A DNA stretch of 64,000 bases from Piezodorus guildinii (lineage: Eukaryota > Arthropoda > Insecta > Hemiptera > Pentatomidae), in contig CM041297.1 of NCBI GenBank assembly GCA_023052935.1, forward strand, positions 94,767,521 through 94,831,520, written 5' to 3'. Under the pieces are notes generated by a model, which saw only the letters and a list, made by a program, of their open reading frames with translations, made no database searches and was not told the origin of the DNA. Each line of letters starts with the position of its first letter. Within the stretch, counting starts at the first letter, position 1. Both the position numbers and the translations under genes were made by a program. Of this stretch, positions 1 to 9,584 are shown one piece after another.

Positions 1-2
1 AG

Positions 3-1119
3 TATACCTGACCGGTTCGAGCATGCACCGACAGGTCCGATCATGTAAAAACAGGTTTGTGCAAGTACAAGCAGGTTTGAATCATGTTGAAGCATGCAAG
101 TAAGTGAAACGTAAACATGGACTTTGAACCTTCCTAATGCCTTTAATATAAACATCGTTATAGGGCTTCTTAATCCTATACAGCTTTGAACTTTGATCTT
201 TAATCCTACATTTTAAGTAGCGATAAAAATTTCCTTAAGCTTAAACGTAAACATGGACTTTGAACCTTCTTAATGCCTTTAATAAAAACATCGTTATACG
301 GCTTCTTAATACTGTACAGCTTTGAACTTTGATCCTTAATCCTAATATTTAAATAGCGATAAAAGGTTCCTTAAGCTCTTGGACTACGGTCTATTATATT
401 CCTATGTGTAATGATTTTTAATCCTATACAGCTTTGAACTTTGATTCTTAATCCTACTATTTAAATAGCGATAAAAGGCTCCTTAAGCTCTTGGACTACG
501 GTCTATTATCCTCCTATGTATAACGATTTTTAATACTATACAGCTGTGAACTTTGGTCATTAATCCTACATTTTAAGTAGCGATAAAAGATTCCTTAAGC
601 TCTGAGACTTTGAAGCATTATCCTCTTAAGTATATATATAAATATAATGCGGACCTTGTACGTTTTATCTCTTAGTATAGTAAAAAGATTTAATCGTAAA
701 CAAGCTTAATTTAAGACGTAAACATCAAATTTGTACTGATAGTGTATAAATATATAATAATATAAAACTTGTACCTATTTCGGTAGGCGAGTATAATTTT
801 TTTATATATTTTTTCAACATTTTTAGTTATTTTCTCATCTTCTTAGACCATTTTTTAACTTTTATATGTATTATTTACTTATCATTAACAATGCTGCTTT
901 AGAATTGCTATTAGCGATGTTTTCGGAAGAGTTCGTCTAATCTCGGCCGGCTTCGGTCTTCTACCTAACTTCGCTATAATCCTTAATTCTTCCGAAAGAA
1001 ATAAACAATGATAACGTTAATGCTCTCGAACGAAAACAAATTAATATTATTTGATGTACTTTAGTGTAAATAATAATAATATAGTTGTGAATTATAATAA
1101 TGATATACTACATCGTAAT
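3..1119. repeat. Left terminal inverted repeat of the Polinton-like element
   Basis: The outermost bases TATACCTGACCGGTTCGAG are the exact reverse complement of the right end. Similarity continues inward to CATCGTAAT at about 1111-1119. Inside the arm is a subrepeat of about 115 bp built on CAGCTTTGAACTTTGA, a run resembling TTAAATAGCGATAAAAG, and CTTAAGCTC. It appears four times here and three times in the right arm, which explains why this arm is about 118 bp longer. No open frame of note is seen. Confidence 0.9.
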
Positions 1120-1891
1120 GGTTTCCTATTAAATGAGTTTATAATATTATTATTAAGTAAAGTGTTGTACCTTTTTTTGTTCGGCATTAAGCCTTAAGCC
1201 TCTTCACCACGTCAAGGTAAAGGTACATCGAAGAGGTTTTGTTTTTTTTTTAATTTTTTTTTTTTTAATAATTTTTTAGCTTTTTATGTGAATTTTTTAA
1301 AAATTTATTAGTTTTATTATTTTTTTTTTTTTTTTTTTACAATTTCATTTTTTAAATAAAATTAAACGAAAAAATAAAAATCTGAATTCGTAAAAAATAA
1401 AAATAAAATATAATCTTCTATGTGATACAATCAATAATTAAATGAAACATTTTTATAATAAAATTAAATGTAAAATAAAGTAAATAAAAATCTGAATTTA
1501 TATAAACATAAAATGTCATCTTCTATGTAATACAATGTAGAATTAAATAAAACATATCCTTTTCTTTTTTTTTTTTGTAATAGGTCAGTTCATGACGAGA
1601 ATCTTTTGGGATGGTCGGAAGAGTATGGCAAATCAGAAACGGTGTATGAAGTACATATGAAATAATGTGCTTAAGATATTTTCGATTAAGCCAAAGATAA
1701 GAAAACATTTCTTTTCTTCTTAAATTTTTTGTTCATGTATTTGAAAGAGAAATATGAGCATCGAAATTATTCTGCAGGGTTATTCTATTCACCACACATT
1801 CACTCACACATTCAGGTTTAGAGGCTGTTAGACCATGCCATTGACCTTCATTCAGGGTTTATAGGTGTTCAAACCGTGACAGTGACCCCTT
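1120..1891. other. AT-rich non-coding interior next to the left TIR
   Basis: Mostly poly-T and AT-rich sequence without a convincing gene. Bases about 1190-1236 can form a hairpin with arms CCTCTTC and GAAGAGG and resemble a segment at about 7207-7248 in the same element. The AT-rich stretch probably holds the 3' untranslated region of the adjacent minus-strand gene. Confidence 0.6.
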
Positions 1892-2410
1892 TCATTCATG
1901 GTGAATAGCTTTAAACACATTTTTATTCATCCATGCAGACAAAGCATTTGTGCGATACTGTGTACATTTCTCTTTCGAAAAATTGTGTACTATGCAATGG
2001 CTGCCTTGCTCATCTAAAATTAGTGATTCTATTTTAGGACAGCCAAAATCTTCCAAGTTAATTATAGTACAATGATGGAGATTTCGTGATAGAAACATTT
2101 TCTTATCTAGGCCCTTAACGAAAACAAATTTATATTTAAGGTCAATGTTGTTGAAAATGTTATAAATGATGCCATACTCAACTTCTCCAGAATCCCATTT
2201 GATTTTATGATAGTAATTTTCCAACCAATAATTCGTTCTTATACTTTTATTGGTTGGTTTATATTTATTTGGTGGCTTAAAAATCCAATGCCTTGAAGAC
2301 TTGTAAGCTTGATCAAACAGAGAAAACTCTTTAATAATATAACCTCCCAGGCTATCGACAAAGCACTGAAAGTCTACTATCGCTCCGCTTGCCGTAGCCA
2401 TACTGAACAC
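1892..2410 (-). CDS. Conserved Polinton-associated protein of unknown function (172 aa)
   Basis: A short protein I recognise only as a type of unannotated ORF that recurs in insect virus-like elements. Visible features are an IFKPP motif near residue 43, a Trp-rich segment (YWLENYYHKIKW), a VKG motif near residue 98, a GCP motif near residue 124, and a C-terminal Cys/His cluster (C..H followed by C) that could bind metal. There is no signal peptide or membrane segment. It is the last gene of the minus-strand cluster and starts 22 bp beyond the stop of the capsid gene, so co-expression with the capsid is likely. Its role is unknown; a nuclease-like or RNase H-like fold is possible but unsupported by visible catalytic residues. 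Confidence 0.65.
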   Translation of the reverse strand: MFSMATASGAIVDFQCFVDSLGGYIIKEFSLFDQAYKSSRHWIFKPPNKYKPTNKSIRTNYWLENYYHKIKWDSGEVEYGIIYNIFNNIDLKYKFVFVKGLDKKMFLSRNLHHCTIINLEDFGCPKIESLILDEQGSHCIVHNFSKEKCTQYRTNALSAWMNKNVFKAIHHE

Positions 2411-2432
2411 TGAGCAAAGGATTCACCCCATT

Positions 2433-3668
2433 TTATACCATTCGCCGAACTGTACCAATTAGAGGATTATACTCTACGAGCCTATCGTGTATGATTAGAC
2501 AATATGCTGTAGTATTTGCCGGGAATGAAATTTTCGATTCAAATTCTAATCTTACATCGACTGGTCCACTTTTTATAGATTCAGACTGCTTTGAGCAATC
2601 TATTACAATTAAAGGTGATTTATCTTTAAAGTTTTGTAAAGAGGACAAAGGTTGCATTTGTCCACCATAATAAGAATTTTGAAATAAAGCATACATATGA
2701 TAGAGCAAAGCAAACCGATTTGACGACATATCTATATTTAAATCATCATACGGATAAGCTTTACAATTTAGAAACAATTTAACATTGGAAATATTACAAT
2801 GATCAAAGTGGCTTGCATCTTTTTGAGAATTTTTCAGTCTTCCAGTTTGAAAAGTTAATATTACATAACGCGGTTTTTCTAGCTGACTGGATGTTTTGAC
2901 TGGCCAGATTTGTCTCTGACTTGCTGGCAGTAAAGGATAATCGTAAAGTTCCCAGGTTCTAAAGGCTAGTGAAAATATTTTTTCTGATTTGAGATGACGC
3001 ATCAAAGCCAGCTTCTGATGTTCGTTTACGGTAACATAAGGTAGCTTCCAGCATAGCCTATCCAGTTCTATTTTACACTTTTCTACCGCATCAGTCCCAG
3101 CTACTGGTTGGCTAGTGATGTAGCAATTTTCATCATGTCTGCTTCTTATGAATATCAGTTCTTGCTTTACATTCATTACGATTTTCTGATAATCCTCACA
3201 GAACCCAAGAAGGGATGATAAAGGAACACATAGGTTGAAACACCCCTCTGCCGATGTAATGTTTAATGTATCACTTTGTGGATAGCACCATCCCCAATTA
3301 TCCAAAAACTGGGAACCTCCCTTGAGCGAAACTAGATTTTTCAAAGTTGAAGTGATTCCAGGATTTTTCACACGGTCTATTTCGACTCCACTCAATTCGT
3401 ACCTTATTTCATCAAACAAAAACGCAAACATGTTGTTTGTTAATTTTGATGCAATGGGAACTGCTGAACCATCCTGCTTTAGAAATCTTCCTTCTACATA
3501 CAGCAGGCTGTGACTAGGTAGTGTGTATAAATCTTGATGTTGCAGACTGATGCGTATTTCATCCCCTGGCTGAAGATTTGTTGACGAATAAGGATGATGA
3601 GAATGAAATTCAATCCCTTCAACTGAATTATCAAAAGTATCAGCTTCTTCCAAATTCAATATTTCCAT
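2433..3668 (-). CDS. Double jelly-roll major capsid protein
   Basis: A 411-residue open frame resembling the double jelly-roll-like capsid proteins of insect Polinton-type elements. The N-terminal part holds HPYSSTNLQPGDEIRI and an LYVEG strand segment. The central part runs through a KLPYVTVNEHQK region, and the C-terminus has a FPANTTAYCLIIHDRLVEYNP segment typical of the last strands. By family knowledge it would form trimeric capsomers of an icosahedral particle. The frame is intact, with no stop or shift. The start used is the first Met, just after an AT-rich gap of about 190 bp that separates it from the protease remnant. Its neighbours are the protease upstream and the 172-residue gene downstream. 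Length is somewhat below typical Polinton capsid proteins (500-650 aa). Confidence 0.75.
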   Translation of the reverse strand: MEILNLEEADTFDNSVEGIEFHSHHPYSSTNLQPGDEIRISLQHQDLYTLPSHSLLYVEGRFLKQDGSAVPIASKLTNNMFAFLFDEIRYELSGVEIDRVKNPGITSTLKNLVSLKGGSQFLDNWGWCYPQSDTLNITSAEGCFNLCVPLSSLLGFCEDYQKIVMNVKQELIFIRSRHDENCYITSQPVAGTDAVEKCKIELDRLCWKLPYVTVNEHQKLALMRHLKSEKIFSLAFRTWELYDYPLLPASQRQIWPVKTSSQLEKPRYVILTFQTGRLKNSQKDASHFDHCNISNVKLFLNCKAYPYDDLNIDMSSNRFALLYHMYALFQNSYYGGQMQPLSSLQNFKDKSPLIVIDCSKQSESIKSGPVDVRLEFESKISFPANTTAYCLIIHDRLVEYNPLIGTVRRMV

Positions 3669-3862
3669 GTTGACGATAAAACGTAATATCCTGCGGTTTG
3701 AAGAAATCTAATATTGCTCGCAGTTAACGATGTGCACTCAACAATGGCTTTCACTGGAATGATACTTTTTCTCTCTGAAGACGCGCTTTTATGTACTTTC
3801 TTAAAGTCCAACCCCATCGCTGTCTGACTACTGAATGGACATTCCTTTGTTATAAACTCCTT

Positions 3863-4323
3863 TTATATAAGATCAAGCAGGAAGAGTAAACAAAGCTGAC
3901 CACAGTTGTTTGAACCTACTTTCTGGAATTGTTTTCTATTTAATGAAATTCGGCAATCTTTCATGTACCGAACGAATTCACTTGGCGGTTTGTCTCCACT
4001 GCTTCAAAGAACTGAACGTATTTTCCTCTTTTCTTGTAACTGACCCAATGCGTTCATCTACCATTACTATTGTCTAAATTAAAAATACCACGTTCAGATT
4101 TCCACGGCTTTGTAGGAAATTCATCTACCATAAAAACTCCTCTAAAACGACGCAGTTTATGAAGTTTTGCTAATCTGAGTAAGTCGAAATTGCTTAGCCT
4201 TTGGCGAGGAAAAGTTTTTAAGATCTCTTTGGCTTTAGTTTTCAACTGATGTACATTTCCCCCGATCCTCTTTGGCGTGGAAATGACTCGCATCTTTTTC
4301 TTCTTGTTTGTAACACGTTTCAT
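3863..4323 (-). pseudogene. Adenain-like cysteine protease, broken by a stop and a frameshift
   Basis: The intact 5' part (89 codons) has a basic N-terminus (KKKKMR) and the segment LRRFRGVFMVDEFP followed by a GIFNLD motif, typical of the adenovirus/Ulp1-like C5/C48 proteases of Polintons that mature capsid proteins. An in-frame TGA at about 4054-4056 stops the frame. The same frame then continues directly with the catalytic-His motif HWV. About 60 bases later the frame slips by one base near 4000, and the catalytic-Cys motif NNCGQLC lies in the shifted frame, followed by a stop at 3863. Both catalytic residues are therefore still present but separated by two lesions. The total length fits a protease of about 150 residues. 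Confidence 0.8.
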
Positions 4324-4356
4324 GGTCTACTGATACAGAGGTAATGCTGACAAGCC

Positions 4357-5286
4357 TTATATACCCACATTCTTGCTATCAACCCATGAATTATGAGAAC
4401 TGTCAAAACCTAGCCACTTCACTAGAGCTTTATTACCTTTCCTTTTTACAACTCTTTCTACAAGGTAACAATTAGGATGCTTAACAAGTTGCAATTCCTC
4501 TTGATAGAAACCACCAGCAATGTTGTCTCCGCGATCATCTTTCAGATGATAGGTGATAGGTACCGTTTTTTTCACTTCAGCTATAGTAAATATTTCTGTA
4601 GACCATGATGGTTGATAACCTTTCGCAAACTGTGCTTTATACTTTGATATCCTTACATGATCGCCAACTTTAAATTTTGCAGCCTTTTTTGTACTAGTTG
4701 TCTTAGAATAAACTTCTTTTATTAGTTTTGCTTCAATCTTAAATCCGTGAACGGATGCCGGTGCCATCTTGATTGTACTATGTTTTGTTTTATTATATTT
4801 GTCTACTAATGCCGGCAGTACTACAAGCCAATTGTAGTTGCCTTGTATACTAAACTTTTTCCACATGGCTGACTTTAGAGTGCGATTAAACCTTTCTATT
4901 ATTGATGCTTTTAGGTTACTATATGTTGAATAATGATTGATATTACAAGATGTCATGAGTTTTCGAAATACTTGGTTATAAAACTCTTTACCATTGTCTG
5001 TTTGCAAATTCTTTGGCTTTCTCTCAGATAATACTTTCTCGAAACCTTGACACACTACAGACGCAGTTTTATTCTTGATAGGCACTACCCAAGCATATTT
5101 AGAAAAACAATCTATTACAGTGAGCAAATATTTGTAACCTTTATTAAATTTAGCATAAGGAATCATTTCAACCAAGTCAGCCTGCCATAAATCATCAATA
5201 CCTTTGAGTAAAACAGATCTTCTTTTAAAAACCCTCCTAGCAGGTTTGTGCAATTCATGCACGATCTGCTCTTTAACGGATGCCAT
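4357..5286 (-). CDS. Polinton-type integrase (rve) with C-terminal chromodomain
   Basis: A 309-residue retroviral-type integrase. The catalytic acidic residues are visible: Asp37 in WQADLVEM, Asp97 in QTDNGKEF, and Glu131 in IIERFNRTL. Residues about 272-308 form a chromodomain (YLVERVV, VKWLGF, NSWV). The N-terminal zinc-binding HHCC domain of many integrases is not visible, and the protein starts close to the catalytic core (LHKPARRVF). It would cut and join element ends to host DNA; the chromodomain is thought to steer insertion towards marked chromatin. The frame is open with all catalytic residues kept. It lies between the protease and the DUF8207-like gene with short gaps. Confidence 0.92.
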   Translation of the reverse strand: MASVKEQIVHELHKPARRVFKRRSVLLKGIDDLWQADLVEMIPYAKFNKGYKYLLTVIDCFSKYAWVVPIKNKTASVVCQGFEKVLSERKPKNLQTDNGKEFYNQVFRKLMTSCNINHYSTYSNLKASIIERFNRTLKSAMWKKFSIQGNYNWLVVLPALVDKYNKTKHSTIKMAPASVHGFKIEAKLIKEVYSKTTSTKKAAKFKVGDHVRISKYKAQFAKGYQPSWSTEIFTIAEVKKTVPITYHLKDDRGDNIAGGFYQEELQLVKHPNCYLVERVVKRKGNKALVKWLGFDSSHNSWVDSKNVGI

Positions 5287-5313
5287 GACGTACTGTTAAT
5301 CTTCTCATCTGCG

Positions 5314-6279
5314 CTACACTATTATACCCCCTTCTCTAAGTTGAGCTTCTATTCGCAAGATCTCACTCTTTCCTGTTTGAGAGTCAATCAAATATCTCAT
5401 TCGATTAACTAATACGTTTGGATCAATAATGCCTGTACCGCTTTTTGATTTGAACAATTTTGAGATAACATTTTTGTATTTGGGGTAATTTTTAAGTCTT
5501 ATAATATTACCGCTTGGGCTATGTCCCTCGAAATGTGCATTAGTTTGCATCAAAATCTTTTTATACAAAGCATAATCACTTTGTTTAACGAATGAAAGAT
5601 TCGGATTTTTTATAAATAACAATTCGAAGAGACCTGGTGTACCATGATAGATATCATCACCTATAGTAAGAATATCTTCATTGATAGAAATCACTGTATC
5701 GCCGATGGTAAACTTGTGACCATCATATTTGATTCCATATACAGTATCCAGATCTTTAATGTCATTGTTCACAAGCTTTATTATATACTTTGAGGATATA
5801 TTTCCAATCTTTTCTAAATATTTTTGTAACATTTCTTCTCCTTTAGGAGTTTGAGTTGCTTCTCTCACCTCCTGCAGTGGGGTTTTCGGTGGCTCACACT
5901 CTTCTTCCGACTTTAGAATTGGTGTACTTTCCCAAACGTGCTCTAAACGACGAGTAAATATTTTAGAAGGCCCAGGCTTTGGTGTTGTATCTGTTAGTGA
6001 CGATTGTTCTAGACAATATTTAGGCATTTTTGATGGAATATGAGGAATTTCTTCTTCTTCTTCTTCCTTCTTTCGAATTTCACATTGGGTGGAGGAGGGA
6101 ATTTTAACCTCCTGCTTACTCGCTAGTCTTTCCATAGATTTCAATAAAGGTTTATACTTCAATTTCAAATATTCATCAGTCTCTTCTCGACTCCTTTTCA
6201 ATAAATTACACTTTTCCTGTATAGCCTTCCTGGTCTCGATTATTTCACGCATTACTACATCACTAGTTGACTCTTCCAT
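5314..6279 (-). CDS. DUF8207-like protein
   Basis: A 321-residue protein. Residues 1-60 are rich in charged residues and probably helical. Residues about 60-150 are acidic and low-complexity, with a KKEEEEEE run and many Pro/Thr/Ser. The conserved C-terminal domain (about 175-300) contains YGIKYDGHKFTIGD, GTPGLFELLF, and a TNAH motif. I recognise this C-terminal pattern as a recurrent domain (DUF8207, from memory) in insect virus-like elements; the function is unknown. Its place between ATPase and integrase suggests a structural or packaging role, but that is inference. The frame is intact. Confidence 0.7.
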   Translation of the reverse strand: MEESTSDVVMREIIETRKAIQEKCNLLKRSREETDEYLKLKYKPLLKSMERLASKQEVKIPSSTQCEIRKKEEEEEEIPHIPSKMPKYCLEQSSLTDTTPKPGPSKIFTRRLEHVWESTPILKSEEECEPPKTPLQEVREATQTPKGEEMLQKYLEKIGNISSKYIIKLVNNDIKDLDTVYGIKYDGHKFTIGDTVISINEDILTIGDDIYHGTPGLFELLFIKNPNLSFVKQSDYALYKKILMQTNAHFEGHSPSGNIIRLKNYPKYKNVISKLFKSKSGTGIIDPNVLVNRMRYLIDSQTGKSEILRIEAQLREGGIIV

Positions 6280-6311
6280 GTCTAACTAGAGAATGAGCTT
6301 GTCCCAACACC

Positions 6312-7055
6312 TCACGGTATTATATAGGCCTCGAAACCCTTTCGATACCTTCCATCATTAATTTGTCTATCCTTGTCCAATACTAAAAATCCGTACCTGT
6401 CGTCTTTCCAGCACCATTGACAAACCTTTTTGAAAGTTTGAAATGACATGTCTGAATTGACATGATCATCATAAATTCGTCTTAGATTTAATTCGTCTTG
6501 TCTAAAGAGTATAAGAAAGTTAGCATTTTCTCTAATCAAATGTTTTGGGACTCTAGTATAACTCTGGCTCAGATAAAATATATCAACACCGTTATGGCGC
6601 CCCATACAAAAGTATGATCTCACATTATCTTGTTTGTCACAGGCAATATCATCGAATATAAAGACTGAGTTGGGTAGTGCCTCTTTGGGCGGAGGAACTT
6701 GTGAGTTATCTTCGTATTGAAAAAACCCGATATCAGTTAAAGGTTGTAATATTTGAGCTAACTCTCTATATTTGGGTTGATGTAAGGATTTTGCGAACAA
6801 ATAGATATTTTCAAATTTTAATCCCTTTGAGTCATAAATCAAGCTTAGCATAAGATTAGTCTTACCACAATTGGAGGGACCGCATATTAAACATCGAATC
6901 GAATCAGGAAACAGTAAACCGTGCCTAGATTCTTTCTTAATTGGAGCGCCTCCGTCCAGGTTATGAATACGGATCGTAGTATGTTGCTTTACCAAGCGCA
7001 TGATGGTAAATGAAAAGAATCGCAGTTTGACCACTTCTTTTATACTTACCGACAT
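6312..7055 (-). CDS. A32/HerA-like genome-packaging ATPase
   Basis: A P-loop ATPase of the FtsK-HerA/A32 type found in Polintons and related large DNA viruses, which drives DNA into capsids. The Walker A motif GPSNCGKT is at residues 59-66 and the Walker B motif VFIFDD is at 131-136. The frame is intact. The start could be the first Met or, more likely, Met19 (MRLVKQHT, base 7001), since the family usually begins close to the TIRIHN segment. It is the first gene of the tightly packed minus-strand block. The upstream region carries three hairpin repeats. Confidence 0.88.
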   Translation of the reverse strand: MSVSIKEVVKLRFFSFTIMRLVKQHTTIRIHNLDGGAPIKKESRHGLLFPDSIRCLICGPSNCGKTNLMLSLIYDSKGLKFENIYLFAKSLHQPKYRELAQILQPLTDIGFFQYEDNSQVPPPKEALPNSVFIFDDIACDKQDNVRSYFCMGRHNGVDIFYLSQSYTRVPKHLIRENANFLILFRQDELNLRRIYDDHVNSDMSFQTFKKVCQWCWKDDRYGFLVLDKDRQINDGRYRKGFEAYIIP

Positions 7056-7943
7056 GGTTGAAATGTATCAACTAATCTTCGTTAATAGAATTTTTCACAT
7101 TAAAAATTGGTATCATATTAAAATTATTTATTTATTATATATAATTTATTTATTTTTTTATTTTTTATTTGCACTCATCTTGGTTTTCTAAATATAATTT
7201 AGAAGTAAGCCTTCCCACCTCGTCAAGGTGTGAGTGCGTCGAGAAGGTATGTTGATATAATATGGTTGTTAATATTTTGCAAAACTATTTTTTTTTATGT
7301 TGGTTTCCAGGTTTATCGTTTTAAACCTCTCTTGGAACCACAACGTAGTTTTTTTTTCATTTAAGGTTTCCAGGTTTATCGTTTTAAACCTCTCTTGGAA
7401 CCACAACGTAGTTTTTTTCAATTTTGGTTTCCAGGTTTATCGTTTTAAACCTCTCTTGGAACCACAACACTCATTCGTTTTAGGCTTAGGAGCCTTTAGA
7501 GCCACGCCAGGGACCCATCCATTCCATCACACATACATACTTTGGTTTAAAAATAAAAACAACAATATTATATCAGCAAAAATTAAAAAAAAAAAAAAAA
7601 AAAGCTCTCTTAAACAGCATCCGGAACGATAAATAATATAAAACTTTCTTTAAACCTTATTTCATTTGGCCATATTTTGAAGTGTGTATATTTTTTAAAT
7701 AAATATAAATACCAATAAAGAATACATATCTTTAAAATAATAAAAAAAATATGTAAAACCTTAACAAGTGATAAATTAAACCTTTATTGAATACAAAATA
7801 AATAAAGAAAGAAAATAATAAGTTTTTCTCTTGGACAAAAGTAGTATTTCACTTGAGTAAATAAAAATATAACAATGTTCTTATAATAAAGAAAAGAAAG
7901 AAACTGATTTGTATTCATTTAATTTAATCATTAAATAATTAGT
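7056..7943. other. Intergenic gap in the Polinton-like element
   Basis: AT-rich DNA between the ATPase start and the 3' end of the zinc-finger gene. It holds a hairpin-capable segment at about 7207-7248 resembling one at 1190-1236, the triple hairpin repeat, a poly-A run (about 7583-7602) and several AATAAA motifs on the minus strand that could end the zinc-finger transcript. No polymerase-like frame is present, although a PolB gene would be expected downstream of the zinc-finger segment. Confidence 0.6.
7302..7468. repeat. Three tandem hairpin units upstream of the ATPase gene
   Basis: Units begin at 7302, 7365 and 7426. Each carries GGTTTCCAGGTTTATCG and then TTAAACC and TTGGAACC, so each can fold through the pairs GGTTTCCA/TTGGAACC and GGTTTA/TAAACC. 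The core is identical in all three copies; only the poly-T spacers vary. Confidence 0.85.
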
Positions 7944-8585
7944 TTATTTATCATGACTTGAGGCACCTAGAGGCCTAAATCGATTCACTCTTAGAAGAAG
8001 TCCGTCTAGACTTTTAAGGAACCAACCGCTCCCCTTTATTGTCATATCCTCCATCTCGGTAGCTATTTTCGAGTAGCTTCCACTGAGACTGTTCAAGACC
8101 GAAGAACTTTCGGATATTGTTATGTTTTTGGTTTTAAACGCCCTATCGCACGTCTCCCCTCTAATATTTTCATAAGTGGCCTCTAGAACTAGATTGAATT
8201 TTAGAGGAGCATCTGATTCCGCCAAAAATTCTGTAATTAATCGATATAATGTTTCAGTCTGATGGCAGAGAAATTCCACAGCATCAATTGGTTCAGAACA
8301 TGGAAGGTAAAAAGTCTTAATATCCCCTCCAAACGCTGTCTCGATTTCAAATAAAGGCCCTATAGCCATTTCCAACCGCCTTCGTTTCGTCATGACAAGG
8401 GGAGTTTCTCTCTGACAACGACGTAAATGATTCATGAGTTGGTTTAGAGACGAAAAAATCTCGCCGCAAGAAACACATGTACGCCGTTTCTGAGTTGTCA
8501 AGCATGACTTTTCGTGACGTAGTTTGCTATCTTTTCGGCTGAAATTTCTATCACAATATCCACACTTATTGTTACCTGATGCCAT
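7944..8585 (-). CDS. Zinc-finger protein resembling the N-terminus of a PolB-type protein
   Basis: A 213-residue protein starting at the Met before ASGNNKCGYC; the longer upstream reading is AT-derived hydrophobic sequence and is discarded. Two CCHC-type fingers are visible (C8, C11, H24, C28 and C37, C40, H53, C57), followed by an ETAFGGDIKTFYL segment, a FNLVLEATYE strand, a RAFKTKN motif, and a KGSGWFL...NRFRPLGASS end. I recognise this layout from the N-terminal part of much longer proteins in insect Polinton-type elements, where a nuclease or DNA polymerase region follows. Here it stops just after GASS, with AT-rich DNA beyond. It is therefore either a truncated gene or a stand-alone DNA-binding derivative. 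All finger ligands are intact. Confidence 0.65.
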   Translation of the reverse strand: MASGNNKCGYCDRNFSRKDSKLRHEKSCLTTQKRRTCVSCGEIFSSLNQLMNHLRRCQRETPLVMTKRRRLEMAIGPLFEIETAFGGDIKTFYLPCSEPIDAVEFLCHQTETLYRLITEFLAESDAPLKFNLVLEATYENIRGETCDRAFKTKNITISESSSVLNSLSGSYSKIATEMEDMTIKGSGWFLKSLDGLLLRVNRFRPLGASSHDK

Positions 8586-9584
8586 TATTGAAAACGAATG
8601 ATAAAAAAAAAAAAAAAATTTAAATGCGATATAATTAATAAACTTAAAAATAAATGAAATAATCAAAATATTAATCGCAAAAAAAAACAAAAACAAATAG
8701 CAAATAATAAATGAATAAATTTCTTCTAAAAATAAGAAAGATAAATTAGAAAATCCGAAGGGTAAAAGAAAAATGGAAAATAGTTGAAAAACTTATAATG
8801 ATCTACAATTTAAAGCCAAAATGAAAAACAGTTCAATAAAACAGTACTGACACGTTTAAAATTATCTTTCAAGAGGCTGTAAAAGAGAATGAGAAAGAGG
8901 CCTAGAAAGCCATCCCTATTTATAGTCTCCTTTGTTTACAAAATTTAGGAATTATCTGTTCAAAGTCCAAGGCTTAAAGGATTAGGAGGTGTGTACCGAT
9001 GTTGGGATGAAAAGGAGTGGGGGAAGGCCAAAGCTTTCCGAGTATGAGGGTAATCCAGATCTGGGTAGACCATAGTTGTTGATTAAAATTAAGTAATCGT
9101 CCGGACAGGTAAATAACCGTCTGAGAAGGCGCAAAAACAATTGTAAATGCTGAAAATATTATGTATAAAAAATAAATTTCCGACCGTAATAGGTCGAAAA
9201 TGAAGTTTTATATCATTGTGTATATAAATATTTATGCTTCAAACATGGTGGCGCCATAAAACAAAATGGCGGTTGGGCACACTCAGCCTCTACAAAACAT
9301 TATTGGGAAGATAACATATACAATCCCAAAGGAATAGGAGCTGCACCCTGTTGGACATATTACAAAATAGAGTGGGTGCTGCGCTCTTGCGGATATTTAT
9401 ATAGGTAATGTATGTTCTGCGACTAAGTTAGGAGACAATTAAATAAAATAAGAAAGGTATAGAAATATTACCGAAAATTATACTATTGAACATGCTACTA
9501 AATTTTCATTTATTGAGAAGGTTATGTAACAGTTAGGAAGGCTTAAAAAAAAAAGAAAAAAGAAAGTAAACTTGACAATGGGTC
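8586..9584. other. Non-coding interior, right side of the Polinton-like element
   Basis: No gene seen. The part from about 9240 holds short motifs (AAAACAAAATGGCGG, GAGAAGGTTATGTAACAGT) that recur outside the right TIR at 11.5-11.9 kb. Confidence 0.6.

Noticed and set aside
7297..7632. Plus-strand 111-codon frame
   Set aside because: It reads through the three hairpin repeats and a poly-A run on the strand opposite to all element genes; a repeat artefact.
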